From positions 1 to 64,000 of the forward strand of contig CAYRBI010000010.1 of the NCBI GenBank assembly GCA_964422415.1: 64,000 nt of DNA. Reading direction: 5' to 3'. The DNA is from OLB16 sp964422415 (lineage in GTDB: Bacteria > Hinthialibacterota > Hinthialibacteria > OLB16). Below, one piece after another: positions 44,160 through 52,208 of this stretch. The notes under the pieces are model-generated. The model had not been told where the DNA came from and did no database searches. It saw nothing but the letters and a program-made list of their open reading frames with translations. The first letter of the stretch is position 1. Every line of letters starts with the position of its first letter. The position numbers were made by a program, and so were the translations under genes.

Positions 44160-44245
44160 GTATGTTGTTCATGCTTTAGCATGTGGGCTTCATACAAGAT
44201 TCGATCATGTGGTAAACCCAGCACACTGAAGTGTGAACAACATAC
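44160..44245. repeat. ~85-bp inverted-repeat element, copy 3
   Basis: GTATGTTGTTCA (44160-44171) and TGAACAACATAC (44234-44245) form a perfect 12-bp terminal inverted repeat. The inner CATGCTTTAGCATG palindrome is as in the other copies. It lies between pgsA-like and the M32 gene. Confidence 0.8.
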
Positions 44246-44262
44246 AATCCTTACCCGGGTTA

Positions 44263-44859
44263 TTAGGGACGGTTTTGTTTTGGGAAGACCAGCGGACGCA
44301 AGATATCCCAATTTCCCGCGACATAATCGTAAAGAGACCAGACCGTCACCGCTGAAGCCACCGCGAGCAGGGAGTGGTAAAGCCAGTAGGGTTCCATTTC
44401 TTGCGGACGGTCACCCAGGAGGACCCGCAGGCCGAGGATCATGAAGATCACGATGGCTTGCACCACCGCTTTGACCTTGCCCGACCAGCGCGCCGCTACC
44501 ACAACGCCCCGGTGGGCGCAGACCGTCCGCAGGGTCGACACAAGGGAGTCTCTCCAGAGCAACAACAAGACCAGGTACATCCCCACACGATTCCCCGAGC
44601 CTACCGCGAACTCGACCGCCATGCACAGGAAGATGGTCAACCGTGAGACGCTATCCGCCAGGGGATCAAGGATCTTCCCGAAGTCGGTGACCTCCTTGCG
44701 GCGGCGCGCCGCGATGCCATCGAACATGTCGGTCAACTCCGACAGGATGACAATCACCAGCGCGGAGATCCGCGACCAGAGATAACCCTGGAAGAAGACC
44801 ACCGCAAAGACCGGGGTGAGGAGCAACCGGCTCCATGTGAGAAGTAATGCAAGATTCAT
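44263..44859 (-). CDS. CDP-alcohol phosphatidyltransferase (PgsA-like)
   Basis: A 198-residue membrane enzyme with six helices. The catalytic CDP-alcohol motif is complete: DMFDGIAARRR and GKILDPLAD. Most likely phosphatidylglycerophosphate synthase, first step from CDP-diacylglycerol to phosphatidylglycerol; other alcohol substrates are possible. It ends a leftward gene run that includes the PIN pair. Confidence 0.88.
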   Translation of the reverse strand: MNLALLLTWSRLLLTPVFAVVFFQGYLWSRISALVIVILSELTDMFDGIAARRRKEVTDFGKILDPLADSVSRLTIFLCMAVEFAVGSGNRVGMYLVLLLLWRDSLVSTLRTVCAHRGVVVAARWSGKVKAVVQAIVIFMILGLRVLLGDRPQEMEPYWLYHSLLAVASAVTVWSLYDYVAGNWDILRPLVFPKQNRP

Positions 44860-44937
44860 CGAATGGGATCGTACACGGAACCGGGTCCTAGGTCAGCGGG
44901 GATGGATAGAAAAATGAGGAGTCAAATGTGAAGTGCC

Positions 44938-45126
44938 TTATTGGGTGGAGGGTGAACTAGCCGATGTAGAATTCTTTTTCAGACATTCCTCACGCAAGCG
45001 TACCAGTTCTTCGCCCTGCTCCCGCCAGTATTGACGCTCTTGTTCGGGGCTCAATCCTTTTAGCTCCCAGTAAATCCGTTCCTGGGCCTTCCTCTTCATT
45101 TCTACGCAGTCAAAATCCTTTATCAT
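44938..45126 (-). CDS. Small protein, probable partner of the PIN protein
   Basis: A 62-residue charged protein (MIKDFDCVEMKRKAQERIYW, then LSPEQERQYWREQGEELV). The IKDFDCVEMKR start is like that of small proteins found beside PIN-domain genes, usually called antitoxins. Its ATG (45126) overlaps the PIN stop region by 17 bp, so the two are coupled. It is shorter than typical DNA-binding antitoxins and shows no clear DNA-binding fold. Confidence 0.65.
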   Translation of the reverse strand: MIKDFDCVEMKRKAQERIYWELKGLSPEQERQYWREQGEELVRLREECLKKNSTSASSPSTQ

Positions 45127-45616
45127 CGAGATCCAGAACCTCCGATGGCGTTTGGATAGCGATTGGGTTGTAACCCATCGAAACACTTATCTTATTGTAC
45201 TGTAGAATTCGTGAGAGCTGAACTATGTGTTTGCAGTTCCAGCTAACGATTACATGGCATCCCAAGACGGTCGCTACTGCCACATGAAGGGCATCTGTCA
45301 TTGATCTTTCAGAAACCACTCCTTCTCGTAGAAAGGCATCTCGGAGAGCCTGTGCACAGTCTGGAATATCCACAAGAAGGCTAACACTTGATCTATGTTC
45401 GATGATGTAGGAGAAGAAATCCTTAACCCAAGGAGGCGAATCCCTCAATTCATTCGATACAACCGGGGAGACGAGAAGGTGGATCTTCTCATCGGTTACT
45501 CTCTGAAAGAACTGGCGGCTTGCCTTTTGGAACTCAGGATCGAACACACCCCCAAAGACAGAGGTGTCGGCATATATCCGAAGGACTTCTTGTGGGGTGG
45601 ATTTCAAGTCGATCAT
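45110..45616 (-). CDS. PIN domain protein (VapC-like ribonuclease)
   Basis: A 168-residue protein. IYADTSVFGGVF near the N-terminus gives the first acidic residue of the PIN site, NELRDSP the second, and RSMTDALHVAVATVLGCHVIVSWN the third and the core. Such proteins are Mg-dependent ribonucleases, usually type II toxins; the toxin preceding its partner is less usual but known. It lies 12 bp after a sugar permease gene, on the same strand, so it may be co-transcribed with the transporter. Confidence 0.8.
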   Translation of the reverse strand: MIDLKSTPQEVLRIYADTSVFGGVFDPEFQKASRQFFQRVTDEKIHLLVSPVVSNELRDSPPWVKDFFSYIIEHRSSVSLLVDIPDCAQALRDAFLREGVVSERSMTDALHVAVATVLGCHVIVSWNCKHIVQLSRILQYNKISVSMGYNPIAIQTPSEVLDLDDKGF

Positions 45617-45628
45617 GCGCGATCCAAA

Positions 45629-46576
45629 TTAGGTCCCCCGTGTTTTCCCCCACTTCGTTCGAACCACTTCATCGGCGGTGGCTCCGATGAGTATGACTCC
45701 GCCAATGACCGCGAATTCGAGATAGGTTGGAATCCCCAGCAGGTTGACTCCATTGCTGAGGACTTTTAGTAACGCCGCCCCCAGCAACATCCCCACGATG
45801 GTGCCCTCGCCACCCTTCAGACTACAACCTCCCACCACCGCTGCCGCCACGGCGTAGAGCTCGTAACTTTGTCCATGACTGGCGGGCTGAACCGCGTTGG
45901 TGTAGAGCGCCACCAGGATCCCAGCAATGCCGGTCAACACAGCGGCCAGGATGTAGGCCTGGATCGTAACCCGCTGGACAGGCACCCCGGCGAAGCGGGC
46001 CGCTACCTCGTTCCCACCCACTGCAAACAGGTGCCTCCCAAACACGGAGAAGTGCACCACTGCCCCCATGATGACAGCGAGTAATAGCATGACCCACAGC
46101 GGTACAGGTAATCCCCACAGATTCCCATTCGCCAGTTGTTTGAAACCCTCGAACTCGTTGCCAAAACCTTTGGTGATATCGGAGGTGATATAGCGTGCAA
46201 TGCCCCGGTAGATGAGCAGCGCGCACAGGGTCACAATGAAGGGCTGCAACCGCACACGGGTGATGAGGATTCCATGAATCCATCCCAGGCAGGCTGATAC
46301 TCCCAGGCACAAAACCACTCCTCCCATCACCGGCCAGCCCCAATCCTTCAGTGACATCGCCAGGAGGACTCCGACCAGTCCCATCATGGACCCCACCGAG
46401 AGATCGATTCCTCCGGTGAGAATCACAATCCCCATGCCCATCGAGTAGATTCCGAGGAAAGCAATCTGGCGGGTGAGGTTGGTGGTGTTCTGCTGGGTCC
46501 GGAAGGATTCCTGGGTAAGAAACAGAAATCCACACAGGAGCACAAGGATGAGGGTGATACCAACCAGTTTGACCAT
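45629..46576 (-). CDS. Sugar ABC transporter permease (RbsC type), copy 2
   Basis: A 315-residue BPD_transp_2 permease. GGIDLSVGSMMGLVGVLLAM and GGCSLKGGEGTIVGMLLGA are the conserved loops. It follows the binding-protein gene by about 20 bp. No ATPase lies next to it; the only one in the window is at 34167-35699. Confidence 0.92.
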   Translation of the reverse strand: MVKLVGITLILVLLCGFLFLTQESFRTQQNTTNLTRQIAFLGIYSMGMGIVILTGGIDLSVGSMMGLVGVLLAMSLKDWGWPVMGGVVLCLGVSACLGWIHGILITRVRLQPFIVTLCALLIYRGIARYITSDITKGFGNEFEGFKQLANGNLWGLPVPLWVMLLLAVIMGAVVHFSVFGRHLFAVGGNEVAARFAGVPVQRVTIQAYILAAVLTGIAGILVALYTNAVQPASHGQSYELYAVAAAVVGGCSLKGGEGTIVGMLLGAALLKVLSNGVNLLGIPTYLEFAVIGGVILIGATADEVVRTKWGKTRGT

Positions 46577-46596
46577 GATTTCAGGGATTCCTGGCC

Positions 46597-47601
46597 TTAC
46601 TGAGTCAGCCTTTTCAATTCATCCCAGAAGCTTTGAACATTGTCCTTGCGGACCGATAGAATCCCTGTGTCAACCATGCCGTTGGGGGGGAGGGCGGCCT
46701 TGTTTCCTTTGGAGATCTCGTTGAGGAGTTTAATGGTCTGGTATCCCATCTCGAAGGGTTTCTGGACCACAGTGCCATGGATGACACCATTCACTATGGC
46801 CTGAAGGGTTTCGGCGCCCTCATCGAAGCAGACTACCTTGATCGTCCCCACCTTGTTGGAGCCTGTTACGGCGGCGGCGAGAGCGGGGCCATTATAGGAC
46901 CATAACCCAACCAGGCAGGCCAGATCGGGATAGGTCATCATGGCATCCTCGGCATTCGAGCGTGCCTTGACCGTGTCGACTCCATCGGTGCGGGTATCAA
47001 TGATCTGGATCGCACTGCCCTGGATCTCATCCTCGATCCCTTTCTTGCGGTCCTGGGCATTCTGCGCATCGAGAGTGCCGACAAAAAGCATAATCTTGCC
47101 ACCCTGCGGGATGGCTTCCTTGATCAACTTTCCAGCCTCGCGTCCAGCCTGATAGTTGTTGGTTCCGACATAGGCCAAACGCTTGCTCTGGACGGCATCG
47201 CTGTCATGGCAGAGCAGGGGTACCTGGGCGGCGACCTTGTCCAGGAAGCCGGTCTGGTTGGCCGGATCGATGGGGCTGACCGTGATTCCGTCGATGCCCT
47301 TGTTCAAAAGATCCTCGATGATGCTCTGCTGCTCGGCAATGGTACCGGTAGAAGGGGGACGGAACTCGACATCCACATTGAATTCCTGGGCGGCCTTGTC
47401 GACACCTTTCTTGGCGATTGTCCAGAAGTCGGAGACATTGTTGGGGATGAACGCAAAGTGCGGTTTTCCAGCGGGTTTCTCCTTAGTGGCGGGTGCGTTG
47501 GCGCCGGAGGGGGAGGGAGTTTCGCCCTTTCCACATCCCAGAGTGATGCTCAGAAGTGTGGCAAGAAGGATCAAAGAAATCAGGCTGGCGGTTGCTCGCA
47601 T
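46597..47601 (-). CDS. Sugar-binding lipoprotein (RbsB type)
   Basis: A 334-residue periplasmic-binding-like protein with a lipobox (LGCGKG) and a linker of Ser/Pro/Lys residues. FAFIPNNVSDFWTIAKKGVD, IDGITVSPIDPANQTGFLD, VGTNNYQAGREAGKLI and VCFDEGAETLQAIVNGVIHGT follow the type I sugar-binding pattern. It starts the ligand-permease half of the split transporter. The upstream gap carries the tandem repeat array. Confidence 0.92.
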   Translation of the reverse strand: MRATASLISLILLATLLSITLGCGKGETPSPSGANAPATKEKPAGKPHFAFIPNNVSDFWTIAKKGVDKAAQEFNVDVEFRPPSTGTIAEQQSIIEDLLNKGIDGITVSPIDPANQTGFLDKVAAQVPLLCHDSDAVQSKRLAYVGTNNYQAGREAGKLIKEAIPQGGKIMLFVGTLDAQNAQDRKKGIEDEIQGSAIQIIDTRTDGVDTVKARSNAEDAMMTYPDLACLVGLWSYNGPALAAAVTGSNKVGTIKVVCFDEGAETLQAIVNGVIHGTVVQKPFEMGYQTIKLLNEISKGNKAALPPNGMVDTGILSVRKDNVQSFWDELKRLTQ

Positions 47602-47647
47602 GGTGCTATAGGCCCTTTCTCATAGAAACTGTACCTGGCTGGAATGA

Positions 47648-47875
47648 TACCCCCCACCCCAACCCTCCCCCGCAAGGGGGGAGGGAAAAGGAATGTCCGG
47701 TATAACCCCCCTCCCCCTTGGGAAGAGAAAAAGGAACCCCACAGAACACTCCCTCCCTCCTCGCGGGGGAGAAAAAGAAAACCCCATGGAATACTCCCTC
47801 CCCCCTTGCGGGGGAGAAAAAGAAAACCCCATGGAATACCCCCTCCCCCCTTGCGGGGGAGGGTTGGGGTGGGGG
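47648..47875. repeat. GC-rich palindromic element expanded by a 45-bp tandem array
   Basis: The two outer arms are the inverted unit seen elsewhere (CCCCCACCCCAACCCTCCCC on the left, its complement on the right). Between them, units begin at about 47718, 47763, 47808 and 47853, exactly 45 bp apart, each with a (T)GCGGGGGAGAAAAAGAAAA core; the first is diverged. Forty-five is a multiple of three, so a frame stays open across it on both strands. No spacers are present. Confidence 0.85.
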
Positions 47876-47905
47876 AATGTTGCGAAATTCAGTCACACAA
47901 AACCA

Positions 47906-49663
47906 CTAAAACTCCGCAGCTTCAAGCTTCGTGATCTGCTCGGAGAGCCGGGTCATGTTATTGTTGATCTGTTGCGTGTCGCTGGCATCGAGGGCGCGTT
48001 GCAGACTGTCCACGATATTGCGGGTTTCCAATGCGACCGGATCCTCGTTGTCACCAATCATCTTCTCGGCGCGGAAGATCAGGCTCTCGGCCTGGTTGAA
48101 GAGGGTTTCCTTGACACGTTGTTCGAGCAGGCGGGTGACGCGTTGACGAGCCTCGCGGGCCATACGGGCCTTCTCCTGATCACCCAGACGGTTGTCGGTG
48201 GCGACCACGGTCACAGTGACTTCGATACCGGAGGTCAGATCCTTGGCGGTACCCTCGAGGATACGGTCATGGTTGAGACGGAAGGTGACCTCGATTCTGG
48301 GGATGCCGCGTGGCGCGGGTGGCAGGCCATCGATGCGCAGCATGTCGAGGAAGGTGTTGGTGGAGGCAATCTGCTCCTCTCCCTCGTAGATCGGGAAGGA
48401 GATCGCGGTCTGGAAGTCGCGGGTGGTGGTGAAGTAATCCTTGGCCTCGGTGGGATAAGTCGAGTTGCGTTCGATCAAAATGCCATACTGGTCATTCACG
48501 AGACCGACACCCAGGGAGAAGGGAGTCAAGTGGACAATCACCGGGGTGTCGGTGGGTACACGGTCAGCGGCGGAGGTCTCGAGCTCATCATCGAGTGAGG
48601 CCAGCAGGCTGGATTGGTAGGCGGCTCCCATGGCCACCACCTCATCGGGGTTTACATCCCGGCGTGGTTCCTTGTTGACAACCTTCTGGACCGACTGCTG
48701 TACGAGTGGGATACGAGTGCTACCTCCCACCAGGATCACCGAGGTAATGTCAGAGGGAGTTAACCCGGCATCCGCGATGGCTTGTAGTGACGGATTTTCG
48801 GTGCTCTCAATCAAGTCCCCCACCAGGCTTTCGAACTTAGCCCGGGTCAGATCCATATCCAGTGTCAGAGGCCCTGATGGCCCCATTGCGATGGCTTCCA
48901 GGAGGATGGTCGACTTCTGAAGCGTGGACAGCTCGATCTTGGCCATTTCGGCCGCCGCACGGAGCTTGTAGTAGGTTCCCTTGTCCTGAAGTAAGTCGAT
49001 TCCATGCCGGTTCTTGAAGTCCTCCGCGATCCATTCGACGATACGCTGGTCGAAGTCATCACCTCCGAGCATGTTGTTGCCCTTGATGGCGAGAACTTGG
49101 AAAACCCCGCCGATGACCTCGATGATGGAGACATCGAAGGTGCCGCCCCCCAGGTCATAGACCATCAAGATCTGGTCTTCTTCCTTGTCGATGCCATACG
49201 CGACAGCGGCGGCGGTGGGCTCATCGATGATGCGGCGGACATTTAAACCCGCGATCTCACCCGCGTCGCGCGTGGCCATGCGCTGGGCATCGGTAAAATA
49301 TGCCGGGACAGTGATCACGGCTTGGTCGACTTCCTCCCCCAAATACTCCTCGAGGTCCCACTTAAGCCGTTGGAGAATCATCGCGCTGATCTCCTGTGGG
49401 GTGTACGGTTTGTCATCAATGTTGACCCGGAAGTTCGTCCCCATGTGGCGCTTGATGGAGAAAACGGTCCGGTCCGGGTTCAGGGCGGCGGCGCGTTTGG
49501 CCGGCTTTCCAACCAGGATCTCCTTCTCCTCATCGATGCAGACCACCGAGGGTGTCACCCGGTCGCCGAGATTATTCGGTATAATGAGGGCTTTCCCCGT
49601 CTCCATAATGGCCATACAGGAGTTCGTGGTGCCCAAGTCGATGCCGACGATACGACCCGCCAT
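47906..49663 (-). CDS. Hsp70 (DnaK-like) chaperone
   Basis: A 585-residue Hsp70. The ATPase domain has GIDLGTTNSCMA, DLGGGTFDVSI, LGGDDFDQRI and VGGSTRIPLVQQ. The substrate domain has TPFSLGVGLVND and APRGIPRIEVTF. The lid is short, and the usual disordered C-terminal tail is absent, so the protein is about 50 residues shorter than DnaK. The ATG at 49663 follows TTGGAGG; an upstream TTG (49675) is the ribosome site itself. GrpE-like and J-like genes lie upstream on the same strand. Confidence 0.95.
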   Translation of the reverse strand: MAGRIVGIDLGTTNSCMAIMETGKALIIPNNLGDRVTPSVVCIDEEKEILVGKPAKRAAALNPDRTVFSIKRHMGTNFRVNIDDKPYTPQEISAMILQRLKWDLEEYLGEEVDQAVITVPAYFTDAQRMATRDAGEIAGLNVRRIIDEPTAAAVAYGIDKEEDQILMVYDLGGGTFDVSIIEVIGGVFQVLAIKGNNMLGGDDFDQRIVEWIAEDFKNRHGIDLLQDKGTYYKLRAAAEMAKIELSTLQKSTILLEAIAMGPSGPLTLDMDLTRAKFESLVGDLIESTENPSLQAIADAGLTPSDITSVILVGGSTRIPLVQQSVQKVVNKEPRRDVNPDEVVAMGAAYQSSLLASLDDELETSAADRVPTDTPVIVHLTPFSLGVGLVNDQYGILIERNSTYPTEAKDYFTTTRDFQTAISFPIYEGEEQIASTNTFLDMLRIDGLPPAPRGIPRIEVTFRLNHDRILEGTAKDLTSGIEVTVTVVATDNRLGDQEKARMAREARQRVTRLLEQRVKETLFNQAESLIFRAEKMIGDNEDPVALETRNIVDSLQRALDASDTQQINNNMTRLSEQITKLEAAEF

Positions 49664-49821
49664 TTTTTCCTCCAACGACTATCCGTTGTCTGTTTTTTCA
49701 ATCTATGGCAGGAGCCTGTGCTCCCCTTCGGACCGCCAAAAGAAAAGCCAGGAAGACAACTTCTTCCCAAGCTGGCCGATTATGCCACACCCCCACTCCG
49801 AAGCGAAGTGGACCTTACCCC

Positions 49822-50388
49822 CTAAACATCCGGATGAGGGGAATCCCCACCGGTGGATGGGGAACCCTCTTTGGGCGCGATGCTTTTGGGCGTTACAACC
49901 ACCTTTCCCACACGCAACACCCGTTCTCCCCAACGGTAAGGTTTTTCACGAACCTCAATCACCGTTGCCGCGGGATACACGGGATCCTTCCGAACCTCCA
50001 CTGCTTCATGCAGGTGGACATTAAACCGCCGGCCTAACGATGCGACTGGACGTACATCCATACGTTCCAACGATTTGGACATCCGCCGTTGAAGCCCACG
50101 GATACTGGTGAGCCAGTTACGCAGAACGGGATTAGCCTCCAAAGCATCATTATCCGCAAGCCCCACCAACCGTTCCATCCCATCCAAGATCGAAACAATC
50201 TCCAAGAGCATCTTCCGTGTGGGTTTGGACTCCCGTAAGAGCACTTCCTCACTGGAGGATTTCGGCAGCCTGCTGGTGGAAAGAAGATCCTTCCGGACAC
50301 CCTCCCACAAGTCTTCCGTCCACTCCATACGCGTGAACTCGGACGGGATGCGGGGTTTTAGGGAGAGTGGTTTGGTAGAGATGTTCAT
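49822..50388 (-). CDS. GrpE-like nucleotide exchange factor, divergent
   Basis: A 188-residue protein. The C-terminal beta domain matches GrpE in order (SLGRRFNVHLHEAVEVRKDP, then VIEVREKPYRWGERVLRVGK with VVV). The helical N-terminus is shorter and lacks the usual acidic tail. Located between the J-like/TPR gene (32 bp away) and the Hsp70 gene (158 bp away). It most probably releases ADP from the adjacent Hsp70. Confidence 0.8.
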   Translation of the reverse strand: MNISTKPLSLKPRIPSEFTRMEWTEDLWEGVRKDLLSTSRLPKSSSEEVLLRESKPTRKMLLEIVSILDGMERLVGLADNDALEANPVLRNWLTSIRGLQRRMSKSLERMDVRPVASLGRRFNVHLHEAVEVRKDPVYPAATVIEVREKPYRWGERVLRVGKVVVTPKSIAPKEGSPSTGGDSPHPDV

Positions 50389-50420
50389 GTTGTTAGCGGT
50401 TGTTACCAGTTAGTTGGACA

Positions 50421-51815
50421 TTAGGCTCCCTTATACGACCGGGCCCGGGTTTTTGCTGTTCTGGCCATCTGCCGTGAGTGCCGGTCATTAGGATTGAGTT
50501 CCACAGCTTTTTCGAAATAGATGCCTGCGTTAACCCAATCTTCGCGTTCAAAATAAATGTCTCCCAGTTCCTGGTAGACCTGATAGGAGTCGCAGACGAC
50601 CTTGAGGGCATCCTTGAGTTGAACCAAGGCGGGATTCATCATCCGGCGTTGACGGAAACTTTTCGCGGCATCCAGTTTAGCCTGGATAAAACTCTTCTTG
50701 GCCAGGTCAACCGCCATCCCCTCCTGGATCATTTTCTGCCAGATCGAGAAGGCCCGGTTGGTGTGCTCTCCCTGAAGACAGGCCCAGGCGAGCTTATCCA
50801 TAATCGAGACATCATCCGCATGTTCTTTAAGGTGCATCTCGAAACTTGCGATGGCTCCTTCCCAGTTCCGTTGCTTGTAGGCTTCTAGCCCAATGGCTTG
50901 AGGCGTTCCTGGGGGCGCTGTCTCTTTTTCCACGGTTGAGTCCTTGGCGGGATCTGAGACTATATGCGCGGTTTGACGCAGGTCTCCCGCCACGGGAGCT
51001 TTGGCAAGCTGAACCCGAAGACTCTCATCTCCAGTTTGTGCCAGGAAGCGTCCCCCAAAACGTTTGTGGGTCTCGACAATGAGGTGCTTGATGTAGTCAC
51101 TCTCCCCCTTTTCGGAGAGCTCCCGGTGCCAGCCCTGGAGGGTATCCACCCAGTATTTGGTTTCCTCTTCTTTATTGATCAGCAGGGTGGCGCTGATCGC
51201 GAGATTATGAAGGATCCGGAAATCCGTGGGCGCGAGCCGGAGAGCCCGGCGCCAACGATGGGCGGCATCCGCGTAAAGACCCTTCTCGGCGAGTTCGTGA
51301 GCCTGTTGGCAAAGGACATGTATCCGGTTATCCCGGACATCCTCGGTTGCCCCCTCCACTTCTTCGATCTGGTCGAGGTCTTTCAGGGCTTCATTCCACA
51401 TACCATGCTTACCGAACAAGATGGCCCGTTGTTTCAGGGCGATAAGGAGTTGTTCCTTGGCCTCGGTGGAAGTGGCGGCCTGCGGCCCGAATTGGTCAAT
51501 TTCCCGGTTCAACTTGACCTGGGAGATGGAACCCAGCGGGATCCCCTTGAAGGCCAACTTGTCCACCGGCCCAGTGAAGAGCATCACATCTACTGCCGCT
51601 TTACGGGCGTCGCTGCGTAAATCCTCATAGGCTCGGCGGATCTTGCGGAAGGTCTCCTCCTCACGTTCGGGAGAATACCGTTTGACCAGCTTAAAGTACT
51701 GCGCTTTGGCTTGTTCCTTGGTGGCCGTAGTGGGCAGGAAAAGCGTTTCGTAGGGAGTCTTACTGTTTAGAATCCGGGTTTTCTGTTCCTGGGGCTGAAG
51801 GTCTTTCTCATCCAT
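50421..51815 (-). CDS. J-like/TPR co-chaperone lacking HPD
   Basis: A 464-residue protein. Residues about 20-80 look like a J domain (TPYETLFLPTTATKEQAKAQ, FRKIRRAYEDLRSDARKAAV), but the essential His-Pro-Asp is Ser48-Pro49-Glu50 (KRYSPERE). The rest is TPR-rich (AHRWRRALRLAPTDFRILHN, DIYFEREDWVNAGIYFEKAV). It is first in the Hsp70/GrpE gene set. It may tether clients or the Hsp70 without stimulating ATP hydrolysis. Confidence 0.75.
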   Translation of the reverse strand: MDEKDLQPQEQKTRILNSKTPYETLFLPTTATKEQAKAQYFKLVKRYSPEREEETFRKIRRAYEDLRSDARKAAVDVMLFTGPVDKLAFKGIPLGSISQVKLNREIDQFGPQAATSTEAKEQLLIALKQRAILFGKHGMWNEALKDLDQIEEVEGATEDVRDNRIHVLCQQAHELAEKGLYADAAHRWRRALRLAPTDFRILHNLAISATLLINKEEETKYWVDTLQGWHRELSEKGESDYIKHLIVETHKRFGGRFLAQTGDESLRVQLAKAPVAGDLRQTAHIVSDPAKDSTVEKETAPPGTPQAIGLEAYKQRNWEGAIASFEMHLKEHADDVSIMDKLAWACLQGEHTNRAFSIWQKMIQEGMAVDLAKKSFIQAKLDAAKSFRQRRMMNPALVQLKDALKVVCDSYQVYQELGDIYFEREDWVNAGIYFEKAVELNPNDRHSRQMARTAKTRARSYKGA

Positions 51816-52208
51816 CCGTCAAGCCTCGCGATTCCTAGTAGATCTTCACTGCTAATCTTATGCAGACCGGTCTTCAGCCCTCCCCCGGTGGGCTCAACAT
51901 AGCCCCCGTTGGAGATACTCTGAGAAGACAACTGACAGCAAGGGGGAGTGTCGTATGGGATCTCCCATACCGTCAAGTGGTGCTGACTTGAAAGCCACTG
52001 GCTCCGTCTGGCGGCGGCTGCCTTTGAGACATTGGCTGGAGTGGCGAATTTATTCACATGGGAGGCGCACAGAAGGCGTGTTAAATCGCTCTTCCGGCTT
52101 ACCCCAATCAGTCCCAGTAACCCCCAATGGGTCAGATGTGCTAGCCTCTCAGACTCAGAACCCTTGCCGGTGAGAGTGAGGGTGGCTCCAGGAGAGGATG
52201 AACCGGGC
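51816..52208. other. Intergenic region upstream of the propeller gene
   Basis: About 393 bp between divergent genes, with no protein or RNA gene that I can support. It contains one imperfect copy of the GCGAATTTATTCAC palindrome at 52044-52057 and should hold both promoters. Confidence 0.4.

Noticed and set aside
47716..47852. CRISPR array
   Set aside because: The 45-bp units are directly adjacent with no unique spacers, and no cas genes are present.
47606..47896. Repetitive 96-codon minus-strand frame
   Set aside because: Wholly made of the tandem array; open only because the period is a multiple of three.
47693..48598. A 301-codon plus-strand frame over the tandem array and Hsp70 end
   Set aside because: It starts in the low-complexity repeat and continues antisense to the Hsp70 gene; no family features.
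49185..50024. Plus-strand frame of about 280 codons
   Set aside because: Antisense to Hsp70 and GrpE-like genes, both of which are well supported.
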